DNA from: Myxococcaceae bacterium
GTDB taxonomy: Bacteria > Myxococcota > Myxococcia > Myxococcales > Myxococcaceae
Assembly: GCA_019686135.1 (NCBI GenBank)
Contig: JADGHL010000005.1
Span: 38,415-102,414 of the forward strand
Direction of reading: 5' to 3'
Length of the DNA: 64,000 nt
This document shows positions 37,396 through 48,005 of the stretch, in pieces. The notes beneath the pieces were generated by a model. It ran no database searches. It was given only the letters and a program-made list of their open reading frames with translations, and was not told the DNA's origin. Positions within the stretch are counted from its first letter, which is position 1. Every line of letters begins with the position of its first letter. Position numbers and translations under genes: made by a program.

Positions 37396-38064
37396 ATGAG
37401 CCCCCGACGCACCATCGTGATCGGCGACGTCCACGGTTGCCGCGAAGAGCTCGAGGCGCTGCTCGCTGCGTGCGAGGTCTCGAAGGACGACGAGGTCGTC
37501 TTCGTTGGCGATCTGGTGGCCAAGGGCCCGGACTCGCAGGGCACGGTCCAGTTGATCCGCGAGCGTGGCTTTCATGCGGTCCTGGGGAACCACGACGCGC
37601 ACGTGCTGCGGATCCGCGCCGGAACGCTCGACAAGCCGCCGAAGGAGACGCACGCGGCCGTCGCACGCCGTCTCACCGCCGCGGACTGGGCCTTCCTTGA
37701 AGCGTGCCCGCTGTATCGGCGGCTGGATCCGGCGCTCGGTGCCATCGTGGTGCACGCGGGCTTCGTGCCGGGCGTGCCATTCGACCGGCAGGAGCGCGAT
37801 GCGATGATCAACATCCGCAGTCTCCGGCCGGACGGGACGTGGTCGCGGAAGATCGACGACGGGGTGCCCTGGGCTTCGAAGTGGCCGGGCCCGGAGCACG
37901 TCATCTTCGGCCACGACGCGATCCGCGGGCTACAGCAACATCCGCACGCCACCGGACTCGACACGGGGTGCGTGTACGGCCGCGAGCTCACGGCGCTGAT
38001 CCTCCCCGAGCGGCGGCTGGTCCGGGTGAAGGCGAAGCGTACGTACTCCGATCCCGGGGCCTGA
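37396..38064 (+). CDS. Serine/threonine-phosphatase-fold metallophosphoesterase (ApaH/PrpA-like)
   Basis: A 222-residue metallophosphoesterase. The signature motifs are GDVHGC (residues 10-15), VFVGDLVAKGPDS, VLGNHDAHVL, the later histidine in IVVHAGFVPG, and FGHDA. It is closer to bis(5'-nucleosyl)-tetraphosphatase or PrpA-type bacterial phosphatases than to calcineurin nucleases. The substrate (Ap4A or phosphoprotein) is undecided. ATG 37396 follows no strong ribosome site. The 205-base gap before it, shared with the divergent ECF operon, shows no gene and no confident promoter. Confidence 0.85.
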   Translation: MSPRRTIVIGDVHGCREELEALLAACEVSKDDEVVFVGDLVAKGPDSQGTVQLIRERGFHAVLGNHDAHVLRIRAGTLDKPPKETHAAVARRLTAADWAFLEACPLYRRLDPALGAIVVHAGFVPGVPFDRQERDAMINIRSLRPDGTWSRKIDDGVPWASKWPGPEHVIFGHDAIRGLQQHPHATGLDTGCVYGRELTALILPERRLVRVKAKRTYSDPGA

Positions 38065-38105
38065 ACCGGACACTCCGAGTGGACAGTTTCCGGTCACCCG
38101 GTGCG

Positions 38106-38134
38106 TTGACAGCGCCCGACCCCGCCCGTATCAA
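38106..38134 (+). promoter_or_regulatory. Predicted sigma-70-type promoter of thiC
   Basis: TTGACA (38106-38111), a 17-base spacer and TATCAA (38129-38134). The expected transcription start is about 38141, exactly where the TPP riboswitch begins. Confidence 0.65.
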
Positions 38135-38141
38135 CCAGACC

Positions 38142-40144
<2,003 letters not shown>

Positions 40145-40159
40145 GTCCGCCGGGCGGCC

Positions 40160-41182
40160 TCAGCCGCCGATCCCCATCATGGAGAGCAGGGCGCCGGTCG
40201 CCTGCGGATCGTTGAACCGGTGTCCCTCCTGCTTCTCGCCGAGCGCGCGGCGGATTGCCCAGGCGAGCTCCTCGTCCGAAGCGCCGCCGCGGACGAGCTG
40301 TGCCAGGGGCACCTGGCTCCGTCCGCCCAGGCAGCTGCGCAGCTCCCCCTTCGCGGACACGCGCAGGCGGTTGCACCCGCCGCAGAAGTTCTCGGTCATC
40401 GGCGAGACGAAGCCGACGCGGCCCGTGGGCGCGCGCAGGTAGCGGGCGGGGCCGCTGGTGTCCTCCTTCGGCGCATCGTCCGGCTCGAGGGCAATGCCGG
40501 CCTGACGGATCGACTCGATCAGCGTGCGCGTGGGGACGCCTTCGCCCCGGCCGAAGGGCATCAGCTCGATGAAGCGCGGCGTGTACCCGCGCTGGTGCGC
40601 GTACCGGATGATCGCCGGCGCCTCGGCGTCGTTGACGCCCTTCATCACCACCACGTTCAGCTTCTGCGAGGCGAACCCGGCGGTGGCGGCGGCGTCGATC
40701 CCGCGCAGCACGTCCGAAAGCTCGCCGCGTGGGGAGATCCGTCGGAAGGTGGATTCGTCCAGCGTGTCCAGCGACACGTTCAGCTGCGAGACGCCGGCGT
40801 CGCGCAGAGGCGAAGCGAGAAGGGCGAGGCGCGAGGCGTTGGTGGTCATCGCCACGTGGGCGACGCCGGGGACGCGTGAGACGCGGCGCGCGATGTCGAC
40901 GATGTCCGGGCGCAAGAGCGGCTCGCCGCCCGTCAGCCGCACGCGGCGAAGACCCATCCTCGCGAACACCCGGGTGAAGCGCTCCAGCTCGTCCGGGGTG
41001 AGCAGATCCTTCGTTCCGCCCCAGTGCGCCGGCGAGCAGTAGGCGCAGCGGAAGTTGCACCGGTCGGTGACCGACAGCCGCAGGTAGGTCATCACCCGGC
41101 CCTGTGCGTCGCACAACGGCGGCGCGAGCACATCGCGTGCTTTGGGCAAAGGACGCGCGGCGGTGGGGACGGGAGGCGTCAT
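40160..41182 (-). CDS. moaA: GTP 3',8-cyclase
   Basis: MoaA is the radical-SAM enzyme that converts GTP into 3',8-cyclo-GTP, the first step of molybdenum-cofactor synthesis. The 340-residue protein has the SAM cluster motif CNFRCAYC (Cys42, 46, 49), the TGGEPLLRPD loop, the second cluster CGGCNRLRVSAKGELRSC, and the C-terminal Gly-Gly that MoaA needs. The N-terminus is uncertain: GTG 41194 or ATG 41182; I use the ATG. moaC is not adjacent. moeA at 61 kb belongs to the same pathway. Confidence 0.94.
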   Translation of the reverse strand: MTPPVPTAARPLPKARDVLAPPLCDAQGRVMTYLRLSVTDRCNFRCAYCSPAHWGGTKDLLTPDELERFTRVFARMGLRRVRLTGGEPLLRPDIVDIARRVSRVPGVAHVAMTTNASRLALLASPLRDAGVSQLNVSLDTLDESTFRRISPRGELSDVLRGIDAAATAGFASQKLNVVVMKGVNDAEAPAIIRYAHQRGYTPRFIELMPFGRGEGVPTRTLIESIRQAGIALEPDDAPKEDTSGPARYLRAPTGRVGFVSPMTENFCGGCNRLRVSAKGELRSCLGGRSQVPLAQLVRGGASDEELAWAIRRALGEKQEGHRFNDPQATGALLSMMGIGG

Positions 41183-41222
41183 CGCGTCCCGCACATATCG
41201 ACGGACGGGCGAATGTGCACGT

Positions 41223-42425
41223 TCAGGCGTTGCCGCCGGTCTGCTTTCTGCCGTCGTCCGCGAGCGGCTCGGCGGCGAAGTCGGAGATCTCCTCGTCGTC
41301 GTCCCGGGTCTCGGGGACGGCCGCCAAAGGGGCGGGCTTCTTCTCCGCCGCGGCCTGCTTCTCGGCGATCATGTCCTTCTTGATCTTCATCAGCCCGAGC
41401 TCGCCGATGGCGTTGAACGCGCGCACCACCTCGGGGTCGAACTGCGTGCCGGCGCAGCGGTTGATCTCGGCGATCGCGTTCGCGAAGGTCGTCCCCATCC
41501 GGTACGGGCGGTCGCTGGTCATCGCGTCCAGCGTGTCCGCGACTGCGAAGATCCGCGCGCCGATGTGGATCTCGTTCTTCGTCAGCGCCCGCGGGTAGCC
41601 GCCGCCGTCGTAGCGCTCCTGGTGAGAGAGCACGATGGTGGCCGGGGTGCTGAGGAAGGGGATGGCCTGGATCATCTGGTAGCCGGTCTCCGGGTGCTTG
41701 CGCATCTCCTTCCACTCTTCGGGCGTGAGCTTGCCGGGCTTGAGCAGCACAGCGTCCGGCACGCCGATCTTCCCGATGTCGTGCAAGAGCGCGCCGCGGC
41801 CGATCTCCTCCAGCTCCTGGCCCTTGATCCCCATCTTCTCGGCGATCGCCACCGTGTAGCGGACCACGCGCTGGGAGTGATCCGAGGTCTCGTGCTCGCG
41901 CGCGTCCAGCGCCGCGACCAGCGCCAGCAGCGTGTTCTGATAGGTGGTGGCGATGTCCTTGAGCGCGTTGCGCAGCTCGGTCGTCCGATCCCGGACCTTG
42001 CGCTCGAGCTTCTTCTGATAGCGCTTCCGCGCCAGCTCGACGCGCCGTTTGGCGAGCGCCCGTTCGATCGCCCGGATCAAGTCCGTGAGCTTGGGCGGTT
42101 TGAGCAGGTAGTCGACCGCTCCGCGACGCAGGCAGTCGACCGCTGCCTCGGTGTCCCCGAAACCGGTGAGCATGATCACCGCGGTGTCCGGGTAGCGGGC
42201 GCGGAAGTGTTCGAGGAGCCAGAGCCCGTCCTTGCCGGGCATCTTCATGTCGCTGATGACCAGCGGCGTCTCTTCCTGCGCGGCCAGATCCAGGGCCATC
42301 TCCGGGCCCGTGGCGACCACACAGTTGTACCCCTCTTCACGGAGCAGGACCGAGATGACGTCCCGGACCGACTCGTCGTCGTCCACGATTAGGATGCGGG
42401 GAGGGGCAGGAGGGGTGGCTTCCAC
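41223..42425 (-). CDS. Response regulator with HD-GYP phosphodiesterase domain
   Basis: A roughly 400-residue two-domain signalling protein. The receiver domain starts PPRILIVDDDES, with the phospho-Asp in PLVISDMKMPG and Lys in LLKPPK. A coiled linker follows, then an HD-GYP domain with ALLHDIGKIGVPD, a KHPETGYQMI segment and HQERYDGGGYPRAL. HD-GYP proteins hydrolyse cyclic di-GMP. The variant HQE replaces HHE, which is common. A charged C-terminal tail of about 60 residues is extra. The start is uncertain: GTG 42425 begins just before the receiver, while the frame opens at 42518. No kinase is adjacent. Confidence 0.88.
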   Translation of the reverse strand: MEATPPAPPRILIVDDDESVRDVISVLLREEGYNCVVATGPEMALDLAAQEETPLVISDMKMPGKDGLWLLEHFRARYPDTAVIMLTGFGDTEAAVDCLRRGAVDYLLKPPKLTDLIRAIERALAKRRVELARKRYQKKLERKVRDRTTELRNALKDIATTYQNTLLALVAALDAREHETSDHSQRVVRYTVAIAEKMGIKGQELEEIGRGALLHDIGKIGVPDAVLLKPGKLTPEEWKEMRKHPETGYQMIQAIPFLSTPATIVLSHQERYDGGGYPRALTKNEIHIGARIFAVADTLDAMTSDRPYRMGTTFANAIAEINRCAGTQFDPEVVRAFNAIGELGLMKIKKDMIAEKQAAAEKKPAPLAAVPETRDDDEEISDFAAEPLADDGRKQTGGNA

Positions 42426-42537
42426 GGTTGGCGATTGTAGGGGTTTTCCTTCCCAGGCCGCCACCGTGTAAGCGGGAGTCGCACGGCCCACGCGACAGTC
42501 CGGAATGGCAGGTAGCAAAGCGGCCGGACGTGCGCGT

Positions 42538-43638
42538 TCAACGTGCCGGACGATCGAACCGGAACGGCGTGAGATCGACCGTCGTCCGCTGTCCGAGCAC
42601 CGCCTCGGACACGACGCGCGCGGTGATCGGCGCGAGCAGGATCCCGTTCCGGAAGTGGCCGGACGCGAGGAAGAGATCCTTGAGCGGCCCTTCGCCGAGG
42701 TAGGGCAGATGATCGTCGGTGTACGGCCGGAGCCCGGCCCAGAACGAGGACACCGGCGCGTCGGCCAGGTCAGGGCACAGCGCGATCGCCATCGTCAGGA
42801 TTCCTTGCAGGCCGCCGGCGGTCACCTGCTTCTCGAAGCCGACCAGCTCCATCGTGGAGCCCGCCAGCACCCGTCCGTCCAGGCGCGGGACCAGGTACCC
42901 CGCAGGCCCGAAGAGGACGCGCGAAAAGAGCGGCACGCGCAGCTGGAGCTCGACCATCTGACCGCGCGCGGGCCGCACCTTCTGCGGATCGATGCGCGAA
43001 CCGTGCACGAGCCCCGTCCACGAGCCCGCGGCGATCACCACCGCGCCGGCGTGCAGAGGTTCGCCGTCGACGTCCACGCCGAGCACCCGGTCGCCCTCGG
43101 TGAGGAGGCCGCGGACGTAGCCGGTGCGGAACGTCGCTCCCGCGCGCGCCGCCGCCGTCGAGAGCGCGCGGACCAGCAGGCGGTTGTCGACCTGGTGATC
43201 GTCCGGGAAGTGCGCGGCGCCCAGCACCCTGTCGGAGAGCGCCGGCTCGAGCGCCCGCGCCGATCGGCCGTCCATCAACTCGGCGCGGAGCCCCTGCGCC
43301 TTCTGCCAGGCCACGGTCGCCTCGAGCCGGTGCAGCGCCGCCTCGTCGAACGCCGCCTGGAGCAGGCCGCAGGGGAGGTACTGGATGTCGATGCCGGTCA
43401 GCTCGCGGAGCTCCTCGGCGAGCTTCGGGTACATCGCGCGGCTGCGCAGGCACAGCTCCAGCATCGGGCCGGGGCCCTCGGATTCCATCTGCGGAGCGAG
43501 GATCCCGCCGGCGGCGCTGGAGGCTTCGGCGCCGGGGATCGACCGCTCGAGCACCGTGACCTTCGCGCCCGCCTGCGCGAGCCGCAGCGCGATGCCGCAG
43601 CCCATCACCCCGCCGCCAATGATCAGCACGTCCTTCAT
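42538..43638 (-). CDS. thiO: FAD-dependent amine oxidase, probable glycine oxidase
   Basis: A 366-residue DAO-family flavoprotein, most like glycine oxidase ThiO, which makes dehydroglycine for the thiazole of thiamine. It has the N-terminal FAD loop IIGGGVMGCGIALRLA, the ASSAAGGILAPQ segment, the catalytic-region RPARGQMVEL and AGLRPYTDDHLPYLG, and the C-terminal ASGHFRNGILLAP. Other N-alkyl amino acid oxidases share these features. No thiS or thiG is adjacent, although thiC is 2.4 kb away. ATG 43638 lies seven bases after a small membrane-protein gene. Confidence 0.85.
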   Translation of the reverse strand: MKDVLIIGGGVMGCGIALRLAQAGAKVTVLERSIPGAEASSAAGGILAPQMESEGPGPMLELCLRSRAMYPKLAEELRELTGIDIQYLPCGLLQAAFDEAALHRLEATVAWQKAQGLRAELMDGRSARALEPALSDRVLGAAHFPDDHQVDNRLLVRALSTAAARAGATFRTGYVRGLLTEGDRVLGVDVDGEPLHAGAVVIAAGSWTGLVHGSRIDPQKVRPARGQMVELQLRVPLFSRVLFGPAGYLVPRLDGRVLAGSTMELVGFEKQVTAGGLQGILTMAIALCPDLADAPVSSFWAGLRPYTDDHLPYLGEGPLKDLFLASGHFRNGILLAPITARVVSEAVLGQRTTVDLTPFRFDRPAR

Positions 43639-43645
43639 GGATGTC

Positions 43646-43816
43646 TCACTCCCCGTCGCGCGCTGCGCCCGCATCCGGCGGGCCGTGAAGCGTCACGTCC
43701 ACCACGCCTGAGCGCAAGGACGCTTCTTTGCCCGGGTGGGTGGTGCACCACAACCGGACGAAGAGCACCAGCGCGAGGATCATCAAGAGCAGCGTGCGCA
43801 GGGGGAATCGCTTCAA
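43646..43816 (-). CDS. Small membrane protein upstream of thiO
   Basis: A 56-residue protein with one transmembrane helix (TLLLMILALVLFVRLW, residues 8-23) and a polar tail. The start is inferred as TTG 43816, with GGAG eight bases upstream; a longer frame opens at GTG 43855. It ends seven bases before thiO on the same strand, so they are probably co-transcribed. No family is recognised. It may be an uncharacterised small protein of the lineage. Confidence 0.45.
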   Translation of the reverse strand: MKRFPLRTLLLMILALVLFVRLWCTTHPGKEASLRSGVVDVTLHGPPDAGAARDGE

Positions 43817-43909
43817 GCAGCGCTCCTTCTCGCCGCACAAAACACGTTGCTTCACCCGTGTTCCACGGCTAATTGCCGCACGACTTCAGCTCTTCAGCGG
43901 AGGCATCAG

Positions 43910-45310
43910 GTGGCGGACGTGTTCGACGTGGTGATCATCGGTTCCGGCCCGGCCGGCTACGTGGCGGCGATCCGGGCGGGGCAGCTCGGGCTCAAGACGG
44001 CGATCGTCGAGCGCGACGCGCGGCTCGGCGGTACCTGTCTGCACCGCGGGTGCATCCCCACCAAGGCGTTGCTCTGGTCGGCCGAGCTCTACGCGCACAT
44101 CACGCACGCGGCGAAGTTCGGGATCGACCTCAAGGAACCGAAGATGAACTGGGCGCAGGCCTTGGCTCACAAGCAGAGCGTGGTCAACAAGGGCGCCAAC
44201 GGCATCGACTTCTTGATGAAGAAGAACAAAGTGACCGTGGTCAAGGGCACCGGCCGGATCGCCGGCCGGGGCAAGGTCGAGGTCACCGCCGCCGACGGGA
44301 AGAAGCAGACCCTGGACACGAAGAACATCGTGATCGCCACGGGGTCGGTGGTGAAGTCGCTGCCGAACGTGAAGATCGACGACAAGCGGATCCTCTCCTC
44401 GGACTCGATCCTGGAGATCAAGGAGATCCCGAAGTCGCTGATCGTGCTCGGGGCCGGCGCGGTGGGCGTGGAGTTCGCGTCGATCTTCAACCACGTCGGC
44501 ACGCAGCAGGTGACGATCGTCGAGTACATGCCGCACCTGCTGCCGATCGAGGACGAGGACATCTCGAAGGAGCTGGAGAAGCAGTTCCGCCGCCGGAAGA
44601 TCGACTTCCTCCTCGGCGCCCGGTTGGAGAAGGTGGACGTCACCGACACGGGCGTGCGCGCGACCGTTCAGGTCGGAAATGAGACGAAGGTGCTGGAGGC
44701 GGAGTACCTGCTCTCCGCGGTGGGCCGCGCGCCGGTGACCGAGGACATCGGCCTGGAGAAGACCAACATCAAGACCGAGCGCGGGTTCATCAAGACCAAC
44801 GGCTTCATGCAGACCACCGAGCCGAACGTCTACGCGATCGGCGACGTGGTCCCCACGCCGATGCTGGCGCACGTCGGTTCGGCGGAGGGGATCCTCGCGG
44901 TGGAGCACATCGCCGGGAAGAAGGTCGAGCCGATCAACTACGACCACACGCCGTCGGCCACCTACTGCTACCCTGAGGTCGCCTCGGTGGGGCTCACCGA
45001 GAAGAAGGCGAGGGAGCGCGGCTACGACGTCAAGGTCGGCATCGCTCCGTTCGGCGCGGTGACCAAGTCGGCGATCAGCGATGAGTCGTTCGGCCTGGTG
45101 AAGTTCGTCGCCGACAAGAAGTACGACGAGCTCCTCGGAGTCCACCTCATCGGCCCGCACGCCACCGAGCTCCTCGCCGAAGCCTGCGTGGGCCTGAAGC
45201 TGGAAACCACGACCGAGGAAATCGCGCGGACGATGCACGCGCACCCGACGCTCTCGGAAATCATGCATGAGGGCGCCGAAGCCGCGCTCGGCCACCCGCT
45301 CCACTTCTGA
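43910..45310 (+). CDS. lpd: Dihydrolipoyl dehydrogenase (E3)
   Basis: E3 reoxidises dihydrolipoyl groups of 2-oxoacid dehydrogenase E2 subunits, passing electrons through FAD to NAD+. The 466-residue protein has FAD loop IIGSGPAGYVAAIRA, the redox disulfide Cys43-Cys48 in GGTCLHRGCIPTKA, the NAD loop GAGAVGVEFAS, the FAD-binding VYAIGDVVPTP, and the C-terminal catalytic dyad in HAHPTLSE. GTG 43910 follows GGAGG. It stands at the left edge of the lipoate island and is convergent with the first E1 pair, so it likely serves both complexes. Confidence 0.95.
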   Translation: MADVFDVVIIGSGPAGYVAAIRAGQLGLKTAIVERDARLGGTCLHRGCIPTKALLWSAELYAHITHAAKFGIDLKEPKMNWAQALAHKQSVVNKGANGIDFLMKKNKVTVVKGTGRIAGRGKVEVTAADGKKQTLDTKNIVIATGSVVKSLPNVKIDDKRILSSDSILEIKEIPKSLIVLGAGAVGVEFASIFNHVGTQQVTIVEYMPHLLPIEDEDISKELEKQFRRRKIDFLLGARLEKVDVTDTGVRATVQVGNETKVLEAEYLLSAVGRAPVTEDIGLEKTNIKTERGFIKTNGFMQTTEPNVYAIGDVVPTPMLAHVGSAEGILAVEHIAGKKVEPINYDHTPSATYCYPEVASVGLTEKKARERGYDVKVGIAPFGAVTKSAISDESFGLVKFVADKKYDELLGVHLIGPHATELLAEACVGLKLETTTEEIARTMHAHPTLSEIMHEGAEAALGHPLHF

Positions 45311-45346
45311 ACTCGCACCTGTTCGTAGTGACTCGTGACGAGTGCG

Positions 45347-45369
45347 ATCACGGCCCGGTGGGCCGTGAT
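45347..45369. terminator. Perfect 10-bp hairpin after lpd
   Basis: ATCACGGCCC (45347-45356) and GGGCCGTGAT (45360-45369) pair perfectly with a 3-base loop, 37 bases after the lpd stop. No T-run follows. Likely a transcript end between convergent genes. Confidence 0.55.
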
Positions 45370-45459
45370 GGCTGGGTTGGCGTGGCGCGCACTTCGATCG
45401 GGGCGTTGCCGCTGGGCGTGTATCGGCGCTCAGTGCAGGTTCGACCGTCGGCGTCGAGC

Positions 45460-45625
45460 GCTGCGCCCGAAAAGAGCTCTGCGAGGATCGCGCAAAAGCT
45501 CGTCGTTGCGTGGACGGAGCCCGCCAGCGTGCGGCATCGACGGTTGGCCGTCGGCATCGGAACGCTCTGCCGGATACGAGCTTTGCGAGGACTTCAAGCG
45601 GCGGAGCTGGCTTGTAGAGCGCCTG
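45460..45625. repeat. Imperfect nested palindrome between lpd and the E1 pair
   Basis: The 370-base gap 45311-45680 has no gene. Arms AAAGCTCGT (45495-45503) and ACGAGCTTT (45576-45584) are a perfect inverted repeat around a core CGACGG (45538-45543) and CCGTCG (45548-45553). Outside these, AGCTC and GCGCT blocks recur in inverted order on both sides with interruptions. The structure resembles a decayed hairpin element. Confidence 0.4.
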
Positions 45626-45636
45626 CGGTCAGTGCT

Positions 45637-45654
45637 CCGCCGCCCTAGCGGCGG
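45637..45654 (-). terminator. Hairpin downstream of the E1beta gene
   Basis: CCGCCGC (45637-45643) and GCGGCGG (45648-45654) form a 7-base stem with a CCTA loop, 27 bases beyond the E1beta stop on the minus strand. No T-run. Confidence 0.35.
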
Positions 45655-45680
45655 TTCGCACCAACGTGAGCCGTGACGCT

Positions 45681-46739
45681 TTACGGCTGCTCCGCCGCCA
45701 GCGCGCGGATCGCGTCGGTGATGTCCTTGAGCTGCGGCACCGACGCCATCTCCAGGTTGTCGGCCAGGCCGATGCCGGGGACGAACTTGCCTGCCAGAAG
45801 CCTCGGCGGCGCGAGCAGCTTGTAGAAGTGGTCCTCGATCGTCCGACGGATGAGGTGCTCGCCGAAGTTGGTGACCTCGGTGTCCTCGTTCACGTACAGC
45901 ACCTTGCCGGTCTTCTCTATGGACGCGGACACCATCTCCCAGTCGTAGGGCCAGAGCGTCCGCAGGTCGATCACCTCTGCCTCGATGCCCTCGTTCTCCG
46001 CCAGCGCCTTCGCCGCCTTCGCCGCGAGCGGCAACGTGCGGCCCCAGGAAACCACCGTCACGTGCAACCCTTCGCGGACGAGCTTCGCCTTGCCGATCGG
46101 CACCACGTACTTCTCGAGCGCCGGCCACTGCGGCTTCCACTTCGACCGCTCGCCCAGCGGCGCGTCGATCATCTTCGACAGCATCTTGTCGTCCGCCGGC
46201 TCGCCCGGGATGAGCTCCTCGCCCTTGATGCGCAACAGCGCCTTGGGCTCGAGGTACATCACCGGGTTGTCCTCCAGCACCGCGGCGAGCAGCAGGCCGT
46301 ACGCGTCCAGTGGCGTGGACGGCATCACGATCTTCCACCCGGGGATGTGCGTCGCCGTCGCGTCGAACGAGTGCGAGTGGTAGATGCTGCCGCGGATCCC
46401 CGAACCCACCGGCGTACGCACGATCATCGGAACGTTCCAGTCGCCGTTCGACGACCAGCACGTGTTGCCCGCGATCTTGAGCAGGTCGATGGTGTTGTAG
46501 ATGTAGTCGCAGAACTGGATCTCCGCGCACGGCTTCTGGCCCGCGAGCGCCAGCCCGATCGCCATGCCGATGATCCCGCGCTCGTCCAGCGGCGAGTTCC
46601 ACGCGGACTGGATGCCCTGGGTGCAGGTGAAGACGCCGCCGAGCGGCGGACCCACGTCCTCGCCGAACACGTCGGTCAACCCGAGGTTTTCCTCCGCATA
46701 GTGCAGGGCCATGCGGATCGCCTGCGCCATGTTCGCCAT
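45681..46739 (-). CDS. 2-oxoacid dehydrogenase E1 component, beta subunit (set 1)
   Basis: A 352-residue transketolase-like beta subunit of a heteromeric E1 that decarboxylates a 2-oxoacid with thiamine diphosphate. Visible motifs are the N-terminal VFGEDVGPPLGGVFTCTQGI, DERGIIGMAIGLALAGQKP with the TPP-contacting Glu context, PVGSGIRGSIYHSHSFDA, and the C-terminal domain DLRTLWPYDWEM. ATG 46739 lies two bases after the E1alpha stop, so the subunits are coupled. An adjacent E2 is missing. In Myxococcus xanthus the esg locus encodes a comparable branched-chain E1alpha/E1beta pair; correspondence here is inference. Confidence 0.9.
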   Translation of the reverse strand: MANMAQAIRMALHYAEENLGLTDVFGEDVGPPLGGVFTCTQGIQSAWNSPLDERGIIGMAIGLALAGQKPCAEIQFCDYIYNTIDLLKIAGNTCWSSNGDWNVPMIVRTPVGSGIRGSIYHSHSFDATATHIPGWKIVMPSTPLDAYGLLLAAVLEDNPVMYLEPKALLRIKGEELIPGEPADDKMLSKMIDAPLGERSKWKPQWPALEKYVVPIGKAKLVREGLHVTVVSWGRTLPLAAKAAKALAENEGIEAEVIDLRTLWPYDWEMVSASIEKTGKVLYVNEDTEVTNFGEHLIRRTIEDHFYKLLAPPRLLAGKFVPGIGLADNLEMASVPQLKDITDAIRALAAEQP

Positions 46740-46741
46740 GG

Positions 46742-47758
46742 TTACTTCTTCTCCCAGTAGATGTGGTCGTAGATGCTGGCGCCGTCCGGCTGCGGCTCGT
46801 CGCGGACCTGCCGGGCCATCTCGGCGATCTCCTCGGTGTACTTCTTGCGGAGCGCGTCCATCTCCGCGCGGGTGAGGACGCCCTCGGCCTCGAGCCGCTC
46901 CTCGAAGGACTTGATGCAGTCCGGTTCGTCCCCGACGAAGTTCGCGCCGGACGCGGAGGAGTGCCCGTACAGGCGCGAGACCATCGCCTCGAGCAAGAAC
47001 GGCTTGCGCTCCTTGCGCACGTACTCCATCGCCTCCTTCAGCTCGAGGTAGCTGGTCACCGGGTCGTTGCCGTCGATCGTCCGGGAGCGGATGTTGAACG
47101 CGCGCCCGCGGTCGGAGATGTGCTTCTCGCCGTGCTGCGTGGCGGCGGCGGTGGAGATGCCCCACTGGTTGTTGGTCACGATAATGAGGATCGGCAGCTC
47201 GTTGCCCGGCCTCGAGGACCAGATGAGGCAGCTCGCGAAGTCGCCCTCGGCCGTGCCCGCATCCCCGCCGGTGACGATCGTGATGCCATCCCCTCCGAAG
47301 CGCTTCTGCGCCAGCGCAGTGCCCGGCGCGATCGCGTACTGCACCTCGATGGGGGAGGAGACCGGCGCGATGTTCCACTCACGCTTGGAGAAGTGACCGG
47401 CGAAGTTGCGCCCGCCGGAGTACGGATCGGTCGCGGTGTTCTTCATCTGCCGCAACGCACCGATCGGGCTTTCGCCCAGCGCCAGCAGCGTCGCCGATTG
47501 GCGGTAGTGCGCGTGCAGGTAGTCGTAGGCGGGCCCCTGGCCCTTCTTCATCAGAAGGCCGAGCGGGACGTTGAACGCCTCCTCGCCCGGCCCCCCGATC
47601 CAGAAATAGCCGTGGCCGGACTTGTACATCTGGATCAGACGCTCCTCGAGCACGCGCGCCTTCACCATGAGGTCGTGCATCCGGATCAGCAGCTCCGCGG
47701 GCAAAGAGCCGAGGCTGGACTTCTCTTCCTTGCGATCGACGAGACGAGGACGGGACAA
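46742..47758 (-). CDS. 2-oxoacid dehydrogenase E1 component, alpha subunit (set 1)
   Basis: A 338-residue thiamine-diphosphate-binding alpha subunit. The pyrophosphate/magnesium motif is GDAGTAEGDFASCLIW ending at TNNQWGIS, and the phosphorylation-loop-like region reads YGHSSASGANFVGDEP. GYFWIGGPGEEAFNVPLGL near residues 50-68 marks the family. Substrate (branched-chain or pyruvate) is open. TTG 47758 is preceded by GGGGGAG at correct spacing. A promoter overlapped by an inverted repeat is visible upstream. It is the first gene of a two-gene transcript with E1beta. Confidence 0.9.
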   Translation of the reverse strand: MSRPRLVDRKEEKSSLGSLPAELLIRMHDLMVKARVLEERLIQMYKSGHGYFWIGGPGEEAFNVPLGLLMKKGQGPAYDYLHAHYRQSATLLALGESPIGALRQMKNTATDPYSGGRNFAGHFSKREWNIAPVSSPIEVQYAIAPGTALAQKRFGGDGITIVTGGDAGTAEGDFASCLIWSSRPGNELPILIIVTNNQWGISTAAATQHGEKHISDRGRAFNIRSRTIDGNDPVTSYLELKEAMEYVRKERKPFLLEAMVSRLYGHSSASGANFVGDEPDCIKSFEERLEAEGVLTRAEMDALRKKYTEEIAEMARQVRDEPQPDGASIYDHIYWEKK

Positions 47759-47786
47759 AAAGCGCTCCCCCGGAGATGAGTGACGC

Positions 47787-47819
47787 GGTTCCTATACAGC
47801 ATCAGGAACCGATTGCGAG
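47787..47819 (-). promoter_or_regulatory. Candidate promoter with overlapping operator for the E1 set 1 operon
   Basis: GGTTCCT (47787-47793) and AGGAACC (47804-47810) form a perfect inverted repeat with a 10-base spacer. On the minus strand a TATAGG -10 (47796-47791) lies inside it, and a weak CTCGCA -35 (47819-47814) is 17 bases further. A repressor bound here would block the promoter. The rest of the gap to 48005 shows no gene. Confidence 0.4.
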
Positions 47820-48005
47820 GGTCGGATGCCTCCCAGCCCCTAAAGCGTCATGACGCGCTGCGCCTGCCGTTTCGGCCCGAAGCCATTGCGGCCCGTTCCG
47901 GGGCGGGGCGCTCCGTTCAGTTCCGGCTGCACCGGCAGGACCGGTTTCGACCCGCGCGGGCGCAGGCCACCTTGGCCCTTGCAGTCACGAAGGGGGGAGC
48001 CGCAC

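Noticed and set aside
43886..45304. 472-codon minus-strand frame across lpd
   Set aside because: Antisense to dihydrolipoyl dehydrogenase, whose cofactor and disulfide motifs are complete; the antisense product has no recognisable domain.
45347..45369. Operator for lpd or the E1 operon
   Set aside because: It lies after lpd and far from the E1 start, so a transcript-end hairpin is the simpler reading.
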